This document shows positions 28,701 through 36,904 of a stretch of DNA of 64,000 nucleotides, in pieces. Under the pieces are notes generated by a model that was not told where the DNA came from, searched no databases, and saw nothing but the letters and a program-made list of their open reading frames with translations. The stretch lies in assembly GCF_900188385.1 (NCBI RefSeq), contig NZ_FZOI01000001.1:62001-126000 (forward strand). The letters are read 5' to 3'. This DNA is from Azospirillum sp. RU38E. GTDB taxonomy: Bacteria; Pseudomonadota; Alphaproteobacteria; Azospirillales; Azospirillaceae. The stretch's first letter is position 1. Every line of letters starts with the position of its first letter. The position numbers and the translations under genes are program-made.

Positions 28701-30111
28701 CCGCACGGAGGAGGAGATGACGGCCGCCGCCCTGGCGCTGGCGCTGGGCGGGGCCGGCGGGCTGACGGGGGAACGGGCCACGGTGCGCGCCCCTGTACCC
28801 TCCGCCCGGCAGCCCTATGATGCGCCGCGCTGGATTCCCACCGGCCGCACCGTGCGGCTGAGCGAGCTGGCCACGCCCAGCCAGTTGCAAGGCCAGGGGC
28901 TGCGGCCCGGCCCGGTGCGGATTTCCTTTGCCATGGCGCCCGACCTGTTCGTCTGGCGCGGGCGGGGCGTGCCGCTGACCGTGCGCTATCGCTATCCCGG
29001 TGGCAATTGGCTGGATCTGGCGCAGTCGCGGCTGGATATCTCCCTGAACGGGGTCTATGTCGACAGCCTGAAACTGCGCGAAGACCGGTTGACCGACTGG
29101 TTCCGCACCGAATTGCTGGATGACTACCAGCGCCGCGAACGGCCGGTGCGGCTGCCGCCCTACCTGTTCTATGGCCGTAACCGGCTGGAGCTGTTCTACA
29201 ATCTCTATCCGGTCAATCGGGGCGAATGCCAGCCGACCATCCCGGACAATCTGCGCACCGTCATCGATCCCGATACGGAAATCGACCTGTCCAACGTGGC
29301 GCATTTCACCACCCTGCCCAACCTGTCGCTGCTGGCCGGGGCCGGCTTTCCCTATACCCGCATGGCCGATCTGGGGGAGACGCTGCTGCTGCTGCCCGAA
29401 CAGCCGCAGGCGGCGGATGTAGAAGCCGCACTGGATTTCCTGGGGCTGGCCGGGGCGGCCACCGGCTATCCGGTGACGCGGGTGCAGTTCCGTCGCGGCA
29501 CCGTTAGCGATTCTGTGCTGCGGGACCGCGATCTGGTGCTGATCGGCGATTTCGCCCGCCAGCCGCTGTTGCAGCGCTGGGCCGACCGGGCGCCGGCGCG
29601 TCCCCAGGGCGGGGCCGTGGCCTTGAACACCATCAGCCCGCTGGAACGGATCAGCAGCGCCCTGAATGACGATCCGGTCGCGGCCGGCAACGGCACGCGG
29701 CAGGAGGCCGAACGCGCCCTGGTGGATCAGACGGGCGATCTGGGTATCCTGATGTCCTTCCAGTCACCCGTGACGGCGGGGCGGACGGTGGTGGCCGTCA
29801 CCGGCACGTCACCGGCGCTGCTGCCGCGTCTGGTGGGGGCGCTACGCCAGCCCAGCCAGGCGGAAAAGGTGCAGGGCGATCTGGTGATCCTGAATGGCGG
29901 GGAATTGCGCAGCTTCCAGCTCGGCCCCCGCTATTGGGTTGGCCAGCTGGATCCCTGGACCCAGGCGCTCTGGTTCGCCTCGCGTCACTGGCCGCTGGCG
30001 TTGCTGACCAGTCTGCTGGGCGTGGCGCTGTTTACCTTGACCGCTTCGGTGCTGTTGCGGCGCCGGGCACGGCAACGGCTGGCCGCGTTCGCCGCCCGGG
30101 AGAGGCAGTAA
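25753..30111 (+). CDS. bcsA: Fused cellulose synthase catalytic and BcsB subunits (BcsA-BcsB)
   Basis: A single 1452-residue polypeptide joining the inner-membrane synthase BcsA to the periplasmic guide BcsB. BcsA part: N-terminal membrane helices; GT2 motifs DDGD (~178), DCDH (~226), FFCGS, TED (~321-323) and QRARW (~359-363); more helices; then a PilZ domain with RxxxR (RRHVR, ~564-568) and NDISMGGAN (~590) that binds cyclic di-GMP to relieve autoinhibition. A hydrophobic segment (~705-730) leads into the BcsB part with jellyroll-like domains and a C-terminal anchor helix (WPLALLTSLLGVALFTLTAS). Such fusions are known in acetic-acid bacteria. The start at ATG 25753 has only a weak ribosome site; ATG 25720 is an alternative. 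Its stop overlaps the bcsC ATG. Confidence 0.95.
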   Translation: MKAMTLLFERWADRPALLRVLLLLGLLLSIPLIAVPMPLPAQMVVSFGAVALLLVLSRRAGRRWSLLMMAVSALLSSRYLWWRITETMGMADGTQTLLGIGLLLAEIYAWVVMLLGYVQSAWPLGRKPVPLPADLAAWPHVDVMIPTYNESLEIVRNTVWAALDMDWPRDRLHVHLLDDGDRPEFREFAARCGVNYIARPDNRHAKAGNLNHALAQTDAPFIAIFDCDHVPNRAFLQMTMGGFLNEQRLALVQTPHHFYSPDPVQRNLKPGRRLANEGLLFYGLVQDGNDLWDSAFFCGSCAVLRREALVDIGGFAVETVTEDAHTALRLHRHGWTSAYLRLPLAAGLATETLSAHLGQRARWARGMNQIFRTDNPLFGRGLNWGQRLCYLNAMLHFFFPLPRIVVLTAPLAYLVLNINIMVASAVMVVGYAGPHLLMAVATNHRLQGRYRSLFWGEVYETILAFHLLIPTLVTLINPKKGRFNVTDKGGLLGFGFFDRRSVLPQIVTILLLLAGYGWGIFRAATDGLAEGELGVLLINMFWAWFNIMILAAAAATGLEKRQARRHVRIGLRLPLILHLPDGRQVQGVANDISMGGANLCLPMKQPPAPAGTEIKVELNLRGRPLLLPAQVMADATNATRLRFADLDEMHLRLLVLATFGRADAWLDWDQVEEAGPMRSLRRILSSAIDLFAHWLRRPAGRASAALLAGLGLLTLMAALPPAALAAGAADPLATANSRQEVLPLSSMAPEGALTLRGVLDRRGLDFTVRRDEVVTAAALRLSLGNSPALLSPLSHLQVSVNGEMVGNVAFSPQTAEGQVVEIPIDPMVLRQENRIGLEFVGHYTNGCEDPQHSSLWAMVNANSALRLSLQRLALTTDLSLLPRPFFDDHDRRALNLPFVLGANPSDAVLRAAGIVASWFGAAADFRPAHFPAYGDQLPDDHGVIVAMPQTLPPGLDAGPVEGPTIAVIPNPLSPNHRLLLVLGRTEEEMTAAALALALGGAGGLTGERATVRAPVPSARQPYDAPRWIPTGRTVRLSELATPSQLQGQGLRPGPVRISFAMAPDLFVWRGRGVPLTVRYRYPGGNWLDLAQSRLDISLNGVYVDSLKLREDRLTDWFRTELLDDYQRRERPVRLPPYLFYGRNRLELFYNLYPVNRGECQPTIPDNLRTVIDPDTEIDLSNVAHFTTLPNLSLLAGAGFPYTRMADLGETLLLLPEQPQAADVEAALDFLGLAGAATGYPVTRVQFRRGTVSDSVLRDRDLVLIGDFARQPLLQRWADRAPARPQGGAVALNTISPLERISSALNDDPVAAGNGTRQEAERALVDQTGDLGILMSFQSPVTAGRTVVAVTGTSPALLPRLVGALRQPSQAEKVQGDLVILNGGELRSFQLGPRYWVGQLDPWTQALWFASRHWPLALLTSLLGVALFTLTASVLLRRRARQRLAAFAARERQ

Positions 30112-33100
30112 TGAAGAAGCTATTTGTCGGCCTGTTGCTCTCGCTGCTGCTGATCGGGGCGCCGCTGCCGGTACTGGCTGCCGATGATGCCATCGGCCTG
30201 TTGCTGCAGAAGGCCGAATATTGGTCGCGCCGCGACCGGCCCGATCTGGCGCGGGAGGCGCTGAACACCATCCTGACCACCGATCCGGGCAATGCCCAGG
30301 CGCTGGCCCGGCTGGCAGAGCTGGAAGCTGACCAAGGTAACCGCGCCCGCGCCGATGCGTTGCTGGGCGAACTGGCCCGCCAGCAGCCGGTAGGCGGGGA
30401 TACGCAGCGCGCTGCCAGCCAGGCCGTCAATCTGGCGACCAACCGCCAATCTCTGCTGACAGAGGCGCGGCGGCTGGCCCGCACCGGCGATGCTGCCGGG
30501 GCGGTGGCCAAGTACAAGGAAAGCTTTGGCGGGCCGGAGGTGCCGGCCGGGCTGGCGCTGGAATATTACCAGACCCTGGCCGGCACCCCGGCCGGCTGGG
30601 ATCAGGCGCGTGACGGGCTGGCCCGTCTGGCCGATGCGCCCAAGGCGGGGCAGGCGGAAAAGCTGGCCTATGCCAAGGTGCTGACCTACCGCGAGGCCAG
30701 TCGCCGCGACGGGATCGCCCGGCTGGCCGCCCTGGCCCAGAACGGGCCGCTGTCGCCCGATGCCAAGGGGGCCTGGCGGGAGGCGCTGATCTGGCTGGAG
30801 GCGCAGGAACGCGACCGCCCACTTTATGATGCCTATCTGGCCATGGTGCCGGGGGACAAGCCGGTGGCGGACCGGCTGGCCCAGGCGACACGCCCGGTCT
30901 CCGTGGCCGGGCGGTCGCGTGCCGCCGGCTATGCCGCGCTGGAGAAAGGCGATCTGGCGACGGCCGACCGCCAGTTCAACGCCGCGCTGAGCGAGGATGC
31001 CAAGGATGCGGAGGCGCGCGCCGGGCTGGGGCTGGTGCGCCTGCGCCAGGAACGCTTTGCGGAGGCGCGTGACCTGCTGGAGGCGGCGGCCAAGGCCGAA
31101 CCGACCGCAGCAGCCAAATGGCGCGCGGCGCTGGACAGCGCCGGATTCTGGCAAGCCATGGCCCAGGCGCGCAGCCAGCGCGATGCCGGCCGGCTGGATG
31201 AAGCGGCAGCCAAGGTGCGCCCGCTGACGGCAAAGGGGGGTGCTGATGGGCGCGCCGCCTGGCTGCTGCTGGCGGATATTGAGGAACGGCGCGGCGACGG
31301 ATCGGCGGCCGAACGGGCCTGGCGCACCGTGCTGGCCGCTGATCCCAACAATGCCGATGCGTTGAACGGGCTGAGCGGCAGCCTGCTGCGGCAAGGGCGG
31401 GACGGGGAGGCGCGCGACCTGCTGGCCAGCCTGTCGCCTGCTGTTGCCGCCCGCCTGCCCAGCTATCCACGGATGCGGGCCGGCATCATCCGCGCCGATG
31501 CCATGGCCAAGGCGGCGGCTGGTGATGCGGCCGGGGCGCGCAGCCTTTATGCCGAGGCGCTGGCCATCACGCCGGGTGACGCTTGGCTGCGGCTGGATTA
31601 TGCCCGCCTGCTGCTGCGCCAGAATGAGGCGGCCATGGCGGAAAACCTGATGGCGCTGGCCTTGCCGGAAAGCGGGCCCGCTGATGCCGCCGCCCTGCAC
31701 GCCGTTGCGCTGTTTGAGAGCGAGCGGCGCAACTGGGCCGCCGTCGGGCCGCTGCTGGACCGGATTCCAGCCCGTGAAATGACGCCCGAATTGCGCGACC
31801 TGCGCCAGCGATCCCAGATGGAAGCGGCGATTGCTGAGGCCAAGCGCTTTGGCCCAATGACCCGTGACCGGCTGCTGGCCCTGCGCGCCCAGGCCACGGG
31901 GCCGGAAACGCGCGGCGCCCTGGCGGCAGCCCTGGCCGATGCCGGTGCTATGCCGGAAGGGCTGGCCCTGCTGCGGCCGGAATTGCTGCGGCCCCAGGTC
32001 TCCCCGGCGGCACAGGTGCAATATGCGCTGCTGCTGTTGAAGGCGAAACAGCGGCCGGATGCTGCCGCCATCCTGCGCCAGCTGGATGCCCGCGCTGACC
32101 TGTCTGCCACGGAGCGGGAGGCGGTGGACGCCCTGCGCACGGCCATGGCGGTGGACAGTGCCGACGAGGCACGCCAGCAGCGCAATTACGCCGATGCCTT
32201 TGATGCGCTGGCCCCGTTGTTCCGCGACCGGCCCGGCGATCCGGTGCTGACCCAGGCCCTGGCCCGGCTGTATCAGAGTGCTGATCGGCCGGGCGACGCG
32301 CTGGCCCTGTATGAAGGGCTGCTGCGTCGGGAACCGGATAATGTGGATGCCGCCCAGGCCGCCGCCGACGCGGCGCTGGCTGCGGGCAAGCCGGCCCGCG
32401 CCCAGGCCATCGTCACCGCCGCCCTGCGCCGCGCGCCGGATGATGCCGCCTTGATGCTGCGTCAGGCCCAGTTGCTGCGCGCCGATGGCAATGACCGGGC
32501 GGCGTTGGCCAGTTTGAACCGGGCCCGTAATGAACGGCTGGCAACCTTGACCGATACGGGGGCGACACCACAGAGCGCCCCCAATAACCCGTTCCGCAAC
32601 AAGGCGGAATCCGTTGCGGCCGCCGTGCCGGAAGATGGCTTGCTGGTGGCCATCGAAACGGAACGGGAGGCCACCCGTTCCGCCCTGGCCCCGCAGCTTT
32701 TCGCCGAAGGGGGCTTGCGCACCCGGTCCGGCAGCGGCGGCAGCAGTCGTTTGATGGAGATGACGGCCACGGCCGGCGCCTCCCTGCCGCTGTTCGGCGG
32801 TGACCGGCTGACCGCCAAGGCAACCGCCGTGCGGCTGGATGCCGGCGGCTTTGGCAATGGGGCGGAAGCCTGGCGTCTTTTCGGCAGCGGAATGTTCCGG
32901 GATGTTGACAATGCCCTGAAACCGGCCGATCAGCAGGATCAGGGTGTCGCCTTCAATCTGGCTTATCAGCGTGGCAGCTTCCAGCTGGATGTCGGTTCCA
33001 CCCCGCTGGGGCTGGAAAAGACCCGGCTGGAAGGCGGGATCAGCTGGCAGCCGCACCTGACGGACGCGCTGCAGCTGCGGCTGAAGGCCGAACGCCGCCC

Positions 33101-33788
33101 GGTGACCGACAGTCTGCTCTCCTATGGTGGCGCGCGTGACCCGCTGACAGGGGAACGCTGGGGTGCCATCGACAGCACGGGCGGCAGCATCGGGGCGGTC
33201 TATGATACCGGTCTGATCGGCTTCTATGCTGATATCAACTATGCCAGCCTGAAGGGGATCAATGTCGCCAACAATGACAAGCTGGAGGCCAGTCTGGGCG
33301 GCTTCCTGCGCCTGCTGCGCACGCCCACTTCAGAGCTGACGCTGGGCGCCAACCTGACCAGCATGGCCTATGACCGCAATCTGCGCCATTTCAGCTTCGG
33401 CCATGGCGGCTATTTCAGCCCGCAGGAATTCTATGCCGTCACCTTCCCGGTGGAATATCGCGGCCAGGAAGGCGATCTGAAATACCGGCTGGGGGCCGGG
33501 ATCGGGATGCGCTATTTCCGCGAAGATGGGGTGGAACTGTTCCCCACCGACAGCAACCGGCAGAAGGCCCTGCTGGCCCTGGTGCCGGACCGGGTGACAA
33601 CCGACCCGGCCTTTGCCACCGGCTATGCTGGCCAATCCAGCACCGGTATCGGCTATAATCTGGAAGGCTCGCTGGAATATCGTCTGGCCACGGGCATTGC
33701 CCTGACCGGCACGGTGAAGCTGCGCCGGGCCGCCGACTGGACGGAAGGGGCGGGGCTGGTCGGGCTGCGCGCTTCCATCGGGGATTGA
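30111..33788 (+). CDS. bcsC: Cellulose synthase outer-membrane subunit BcsC
   Basis: Exports the glucan across periplasm and outer membrane. The 1225-residue protein has a signal peptide (MKKLFVGLLLSLLLIGAPLPVLA), a long alpha-helical solenoid of TPR repeats (about residues 30-820, e.g. GNAQALARLAELEADQGN and AEARAGLGLVRLRQERFAEA), and a C-terminal beta-barrel of the BCSC_C type from about residue 860 to the end. The ATG overlaps the bcsAB stop by one base (TAATG), implying translational coupling. GAGAGG upstream supplies the ribosome site. It is followed by bcsD after 28 bases. Nothing is broken or missing. Confidence 0.95.
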   Translation: MKKLFVGLLLSLLLIGAPLPVLAADDAIGLLLQKAEYWSRRDRPDLAREALNTILTTDPGNAQALARLAELEADQGNRARADALLGELARQQPVGGDTQRAASQAVNLATNRQSLLTEARRLARTGDAAGAVAKYKESFGGPEVPAGLALEYYQTLAGTPAGWDQARDGLARLADAPKAGQAEKLAYAKVLTYREASRRDGIARLAALAQNGPLSPDAKGAWREALIWLEAQERDRPLYDAYLAMVPGDKPVADRLAQATRPVSVAGRSRAAGYAALEKGDLATADRQFNAALSEDAKDAEARAGLGLVRLRQERFAEARDLLEAAAKAEPTAAAKWRAALDSAGFWQAMAQARSQRDAGRLDEAAAKVRPLTAKGGADGRAAWLLLADIEERRGDGSAAERAWRTVLAADPNNADALNGLSGSLLRQGRDGEARDLLASLSPAVAARLPSYPRMRAGIIRADAMAKAAAGDAAGARSLYAEALAITPGDAWLRLDYARLLLRQNEAAMAENLMALALPESGPADAAALHAVALFESERRNWAAVGPLLDRIPAREMTPELRDLRQRSQMEAAIAEAKRFGPMTRDRLLALRAQATGPETRGALAAALADAGAMPEGLALLRPELLRPQVSPAAQVQYALLLLKAKQRPDAAAILRQLDARADLSATEREAVDALRTAMAVDSADEARQQRNYADAFDALAPLFRDRPGDPVLTQALARLYQSADRPGDALALYEGLLRREPDNVDAAQAAADAALAAGKPARAQAIVTAALRRAPDDAALMLRQAQLLRADGNDRAALASLNRARNERLATLTDTGATPQSAPNNPFRNKAESVAAAVPEDGLLVAIETEREATRSALAPQLFAEGGLRTRSGSGGSSRLMEMTATAGASLPLFGGDRLTAKATAVRLDAGGFGNGAEAWRLFGSGMFRDVDNALKPADQQDQGVAFNLAYQRGSFQLDVGSTPLGLEKTRLEGGISWQPHLTDALQLRLKAERRPVTDSLLSYGGARDPLTGERWGAIDSTGGSIGAVYDTGLIGFYADINYASLKGINVANNDKLEASLGGFLRLLRTPTSELTLGANLTSMAYDRNLRHFSFGHGGYFSPQEFYAVTFPVEYRGQEGDLKYRLGAGIGMRYFREDGVELFPTDSNRQKALLALVPDRVTTDPAFATGYAGQSSTGIGYNLEGSLEYRLATGIALTGTVKLRRAADWTEGAGLVGLRASIGD

Positions 33789-33816
33789 CGGTCATGGTCA
33801 CATGAGGATGCAGGGA

Positions 33817-34347
33817 ATGTTTGAGAAGATGCTGTTCAACAAGCGCCCGACCGTCCCGTCGCTGGATGAGGGGAGCGTTCGCACGTTGGCGCATTTCGTC
33901 AGTCATTCCTGCTCGCCGCAATGGCGCACGCTGCTGGCCGTGCTGACCCAGGATGTCGCCCTGCTGCTGGACCTGCCGGAGGCGCAGACGCGCTTTTACC
34001 GCACAGTGGGCACGCGGCTGGCCGATGTCACGCCGCTGCCGCCCTGCACCAGCCTGTCAGAGGTGCAGATGGCGGCATCAGTGCTGTGGCGGGAAATCGG
34101 CTGGGGTTGGGTGGAATTCACCGATGCGGGCAATGTGCTGCACATCACCCATGGTGCCTATCCGGTGCCGATGCTGCCCGACCAGCCGGCCGAGATGCCA
34201 TCCTGGCTGGCCCATGTGCTGGAAGGCACCTATTCGCGCTGGCTGCAACAGCTGGGCGGCGATGGCCTTGTCGCCCGCTGGCGCAACCTGGACGCCGAAG
34301 CGGGAACGCCCTTCCTGTTCGATGTCGGGCGGTTTGAGGAGGTATAA
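33817..34347 (+). CDS. bcsD: Cellulose synthase subunit BcsD
   Basis: Small periplasmic/cytoskeletal-type subunit that in Komagataeibacter forms octameric rings and aligns synthase complexes so that crystalline cellulose ribbons form. The 176-residue protein is close to the family size (~155), with characteristic HFVSHSCSPQWRTLLAVL and ASVLWREIGWGWVEF segments. ATG 33817 with GAGG eight bases upstream is preferred; ATGs at 33802 and 33808 are in frame. It closes the bcs unit. Its presence together with the fused bcsAB marks a type I cellulose operon. The stop codon's last base is the first base of structured repeat copy 2. Confidence 0.88.
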   Translation: MFEKMLFNKRPTVPSLDEGSVRTLAHFVSHSCSPQWRTLLAVLTQDVALLLDLPEAQTRFYRTVGTRLADVTPLPPCTSLSEVQMAASVLWREIGWGWVEFTDAGNVLHITHGAYPVPMLPDQPAEMPSWLAHVLEGTYSRWLQQLGGDGLVARWRNLDAEAGTPFLFDVGRFEEV

Positions 34348-34504
34348 TACCAACCCGCCGAGGGTTTGACCCTTGGCGGGTTGGAGGCCGGCGACCGCCG
34401 GCCCGCCGCACGTGCGGCGTAAGCCAAGCTGCCGGAGGCAGCGCCCGGCGCATGAGGGAACGCAAAATCTCCCTGGATCGGTCACGATCAAGGGAGATTG
34501 GTAT
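34347..34504. repeat. Multi-hairpin structured repeat, copy 2
   Basis: A 158-base element bounded by ATACCAA and TTGGTAT, in the same orientation as copy 1. Hairpin 1 is completely different in sequence but still pairs (CCAACCCGCCGAGGG with CCCTTGGCGGGTTGG, one G-T pair). Hairpin 2 is unchanged, hairpin 3 is CGCCGC/GCGGCG, hairpin 4 is CTGCC/GGCAG and hairpin 5 is ATCTCCCT/AGGGAGAT. It begins at the last base of the bcsD stop and ends 11 bases before the 3' end of the convergent tRNA-Leu. Confidence 0.88.
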
Positions 34505-34515
34505 AAGAAGAAGGC

Positions 34516-34601
34516 TGGTGCCCGCTGCCGGACTCGAACCGGCACGCCCCGGAGGGCAAGAGATTTTAAGTCTCTGGCGTCTACCATTCCGCCAAGCGGG
34601 C
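34516..34601 (-). tRNA. tRNA-Leu (anticodon UAA)
   Basis: On the minus strand the gene starts GCCCGCTTGG and ends AGCGGGCACCA, so the acceptor stem pairs and CCA is encoded. The anticodon loop is CTTAAAA within an AGAGA/TCTCT stem, giving UAA. A long variable arm of the class II type precedes the T arm (GGTTCGAGTCC). Confidence 0.96.
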
Positions 34602-34751
34602 ATCCATGGCGCGGGACCGTAGCCGAACCGGTGGGGCGATGGCAAGAGCGTGTGATGGGGGAAAGTGCTGCAACCCTCGTTTTCCCGTCGCATCCATCGC
34701 CCCGCCGGGGTAGATGGGGCATCGGCCAGCAACCGGGGAGCCCCCAACACC

Positions 34752-35270
34752 ATGTTGATTCGTGATGCCAACCCGGCGGATGCCGGGGCGATTGCCGCCA
34801 TCTATAATGATGCCGTGGCCCATACCACCGCCATCTGGAATGAAACATTGGTGGATGCGGCCAATCGCGTGGCCTGGATGGCAGACCGGCAGCGGCTGGG
34901 CTATCCGGTGCTGGTGGCAGTGGATGAAACGGATGGCGCCGTGCTGGGCTATGCCTCTTTCGGCGACTGGCGGGCCTTTGATGGCTATCGCCACACGGTG
35001 GAACATTCCGTCTATGTGCGCAGTGACCGGCGGCGTGGCGGCGTCGGCCGGTCCCTGATGCTGGCCCTGATCGGGCGGGCGCGGGATCTGGGCAAACATG
35101 TGATGGTGGCGGGGATCGAGGCGGGCAATGCCGCTTCCATCCGCCTGCATCTGGAATTGGGCTTCCGCCAGGTGGGGCTGATGCCGCAGGTGGGGGTCAA
35201 GTTCGGCCGCTGGCTGGACCTGGCCTTCCTGCAATTGCTGCTGGATGAGAATCCGCAGCCGCTGGGTTGA
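34752..35270 (+). CDS. GNAT N-acetyltransferase (phosphinothricin/methionine sulfoximine acetyltransferase-like)
   Basis: A 172-residue cytosolic acetyltransferase. The N-terminus (LIRDANPADAGAIAAIYNDAV) and the following NETLVDAANRVAWM are characteristic of the PAT/MddA branch that acetylates phosphinothricin, methionine sulfoximine or methionine sulfone. The acetyl-CoA pyrophosphate loop is RRRGGVGRSL, and the C-terminal ENPQPLG tail is unremarkable. ATG 34752 is the only convincing start. It stands alone between tRNA-Leu and a convergent gene of unknown function. The substrate in this organism is inferred only from family. Confidence 0.85.
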   Translation: MLIRDANPADAGAIAAIYNDAVAHTTAIWNETLVDAANRVAWMADRQRLGYPVLVAVDETDGAVLGYASFGDWRAFDGYRHTVEHSVYVRSDRRRGGVGRSLMLALIGRARDLGKHVMVAGIEAGNAASIRLHLELGFRQVGLMPQVGVKFGRWLDLAFLQLLLDENPQPLG

Positions 35271-35276
35271 TGGCGA

Positions 35277-36341
35277 TCAGCCGGCGGTATTGCTGCCACC
35301 GCTGGGGGCGGTTGCGCCTTCCCCGGTTTCGGCGGGCGTGGCGGGAAGGGGGGCGGGGCCTATGGCAGCTAACCCCAGCGAGGTCTTGCGGAAAATCTCG
35401 TTAACCCTTTTTTGCAGCTGTTCGGCTTCTGTGCCGTCCTTCCTGTCCCCGAACCGTTTATCTTCATCATCGCCAATATTCAGGCCCTGCTGGCGGGCCT
35501 GATTTCTGCGCTGGGCGGCCTGCAGGTCGCTTTCCTGTTCTGCGGTGGTGGTAACGTTGCTGCCCTTGGTGCTGGGTTCGGGGTTTCTGCTCTCGGCGGC
35601 TTCCCTCTCCCGATCCTGGGCGGCGGCTGCGACAACACCGCCGCTTGCCCGGTTGGTCAGGCGCAGGGTTTCCCGCCACATTTTTTCATCATCGGATGGG
35701 GGAACCTTGTCGGGCTGCATCAGCTTGGCCCCCAACCCCTCCACATCCAGGGTCAACCCTTCACTGTTCAGGGTGAAGCCTTTAGCCGCATCAATGCGTT
35801 CGGCGGCGGCGATCAGGTTCTTGTTGGCCTGGGTGCCGGAAGTGCCAGCGTTTACCTGTTTGTACCAACCCAGAACAGCATCGCCATGTTCCATCAACTG
35901 GGCGTCGGAAACCAGCTTGTTCAGGCGCTGTTTCAGCTCCGGCTGGTTGTCCAGCGCCTTGCGGATGTCACCGGCGCGCGGGTCACTGTCAGAGACGGTG
36001 ACATTGCCGCTCGGGTCGGTCGAAAATTCAATGGGCGGGCTGGTCTTGATGCCGGCTATGGCCAGCGTCATGCTCAGCTCATCCCCCAGCTGCTTCTTAT
36101 CGGCGGCGACGCTGTCGGCGGAGGGCATGGCCAGCGCCGTCAAGGGCCCCAGTGTGCTGCCACCGGTGCCGGTCACGCCCCCATTCTGGCCCGTCTTGCT
36201 GGTGTCACCGCTCACGCCGCTGGTGCTGCTGGGGCCCGTACTGGTGCCGGTATCCGCCACCCCCTGGCTGGCCTTGGTGGCGGCGGTTTCCGTTGCGGGT
36301 TGCCAGCGCGTGCGGCTGGCGAGCAAGGACCGGATATCCAT
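35277..36341 (-). CDS. Hypothetical low-complexity protein, 354 aa
   Basis: I do not recognise a family. The N-terminal third is rich in Ser, Thr and Gly (SSTSGVSGDTSKTGQNGG). A middle section (~85-210) looks folded, with helical segments (ALDNQPELKQRLNKLVSDAQ, ANKNLIAAAERIDAAKGF). The C-terminal third is charged and Gln/Arg-rich (DLQAAQRRNQARQQGLNIGD) and ends in a Pro/Gly tail. No signal peptide or membrane segment is visible. The layout loosely recalls flagellar hook-length or filament-associated proteins, but no specific motif supports that. ATG 36341 has GGAA eight bases upstream; ATG 36347 is in frame. It is convergent with the GNAT gene, six bases apart. Confidence 0.6.
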   Translation of the reverse strand: MDIRSLLASRTRWQPATETAATKASQGVADTGTSTGPSSTSGVSGDTSKTGQNGGVTGTGGSTLGPLTALAMPSADSVAADKKQLGDELSMTLAIAGIKTSPPIEFSTDPSGNVTVSDSDPRAGDIRKALDNQPELKQRLNKLVSDAQLMEHGDAVLGWYKQVNAGTSGTQANKNLIAAAERIDAAKGFTLNSEGLTLDVEGLGAKLMQPDKVPPSDDEKMWRETLRLTNRASGGVVAAAAQDREREAAESRNPEPSTKGSNVTTTAEQESDLQAAQRRNQARQQGLNIGDDEDKRFGDRKDGTEAEQLQKRVNEIFRKTSLGLAAIGPAPLPATPAETGEGATAPSGGSNTAG

Positions 36342-36588
36342 GGTCATTTCCTGCTGCTGCCGGGCAAATTCTGCCCATCACCAGGGGGCAGGCTTTGCCG
36401 GCCACACCCTGGCGGGGAAGGGGGAGATTTCAGCTGATCCGGCGGCTTCCCCCATAAAGACCTTGTCCCGGACCCCCGTTCTGACGGGGAGGATGAATCG
36501 GGATATGCAACCCACATGCCGTTTGCTGACCAGGGTTTTCGGGTGGCGCGGGCTTGATGGGAGAGGCGGGGCACCCCACATCAGGGCC

Positions 36589-36762
36589 ATGACCGAAAAC
36601 CAGATACTCGCCCTTGTTTCCTCCCTGGCCCTGCTGGCCTTCCTGCTATTCAGGAATTGGCGCAGCTTTCCACGGGAAGGATTATTGTGGAAGATTGTCG
36701 CCTGGCTGGTGCTGTTTCTGGGGGCTGGCTTGCTCTATCGTTTTGTGGGGCCCTTGAGCTGA
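36589..36762 (+). CDS. Small membrane protein, 57 aa
   Basis: A short protein with two hydrophobic helices (ILALVSSLALLAFLLF and IVAWLVLFLGAGLLYRFVG) separated by a basic RNWRSFPRE loop. This FRNWRS loop pattern occurs in small alphaproteobacterial membrane proteins of unknown function. ATG 36589 follows CAGGG. The 250 bases upstream (36342-36588) show no gene. The function is unknown. Confidence 0.6.
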   Translation: MTENQILALVSSLALLAFLLFRNWRSFPREGLLWKIVAWLVLFLGAGLLYRFVGPLS

Positions 36763-36904
36763 ATGGTGAGCCGCTGCGTTCACACATTGCCGGGTCTTGC
36801 CTGTGCGTTTCGACACAGTATCGGGCAAGGCCACTGATAGAGTGATGCCACCGGTCGGGATTTTCGACCGATGATGTGGTCCCGGAAATCAGCCCCAAGG
36901 TGCA

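Noticed and set aside
25687-29304. 1205-codon leftward frame opposite bcsAB
   Set aside because: Its protein is Gln/His/Gly-rich in the manner of antisense frames in GC-rich genes; several similar antisense frames elsewhere (for example opposite bcsC, gyrB and etfA) were rejected for the same reason.
29934-30110. Upstream extension of bcsC inside bcsAB
   Set aside because: The frame is open, but the added residues are out-of-frame bcsB sequence; ATG 30111 begins a clean signal peptide.
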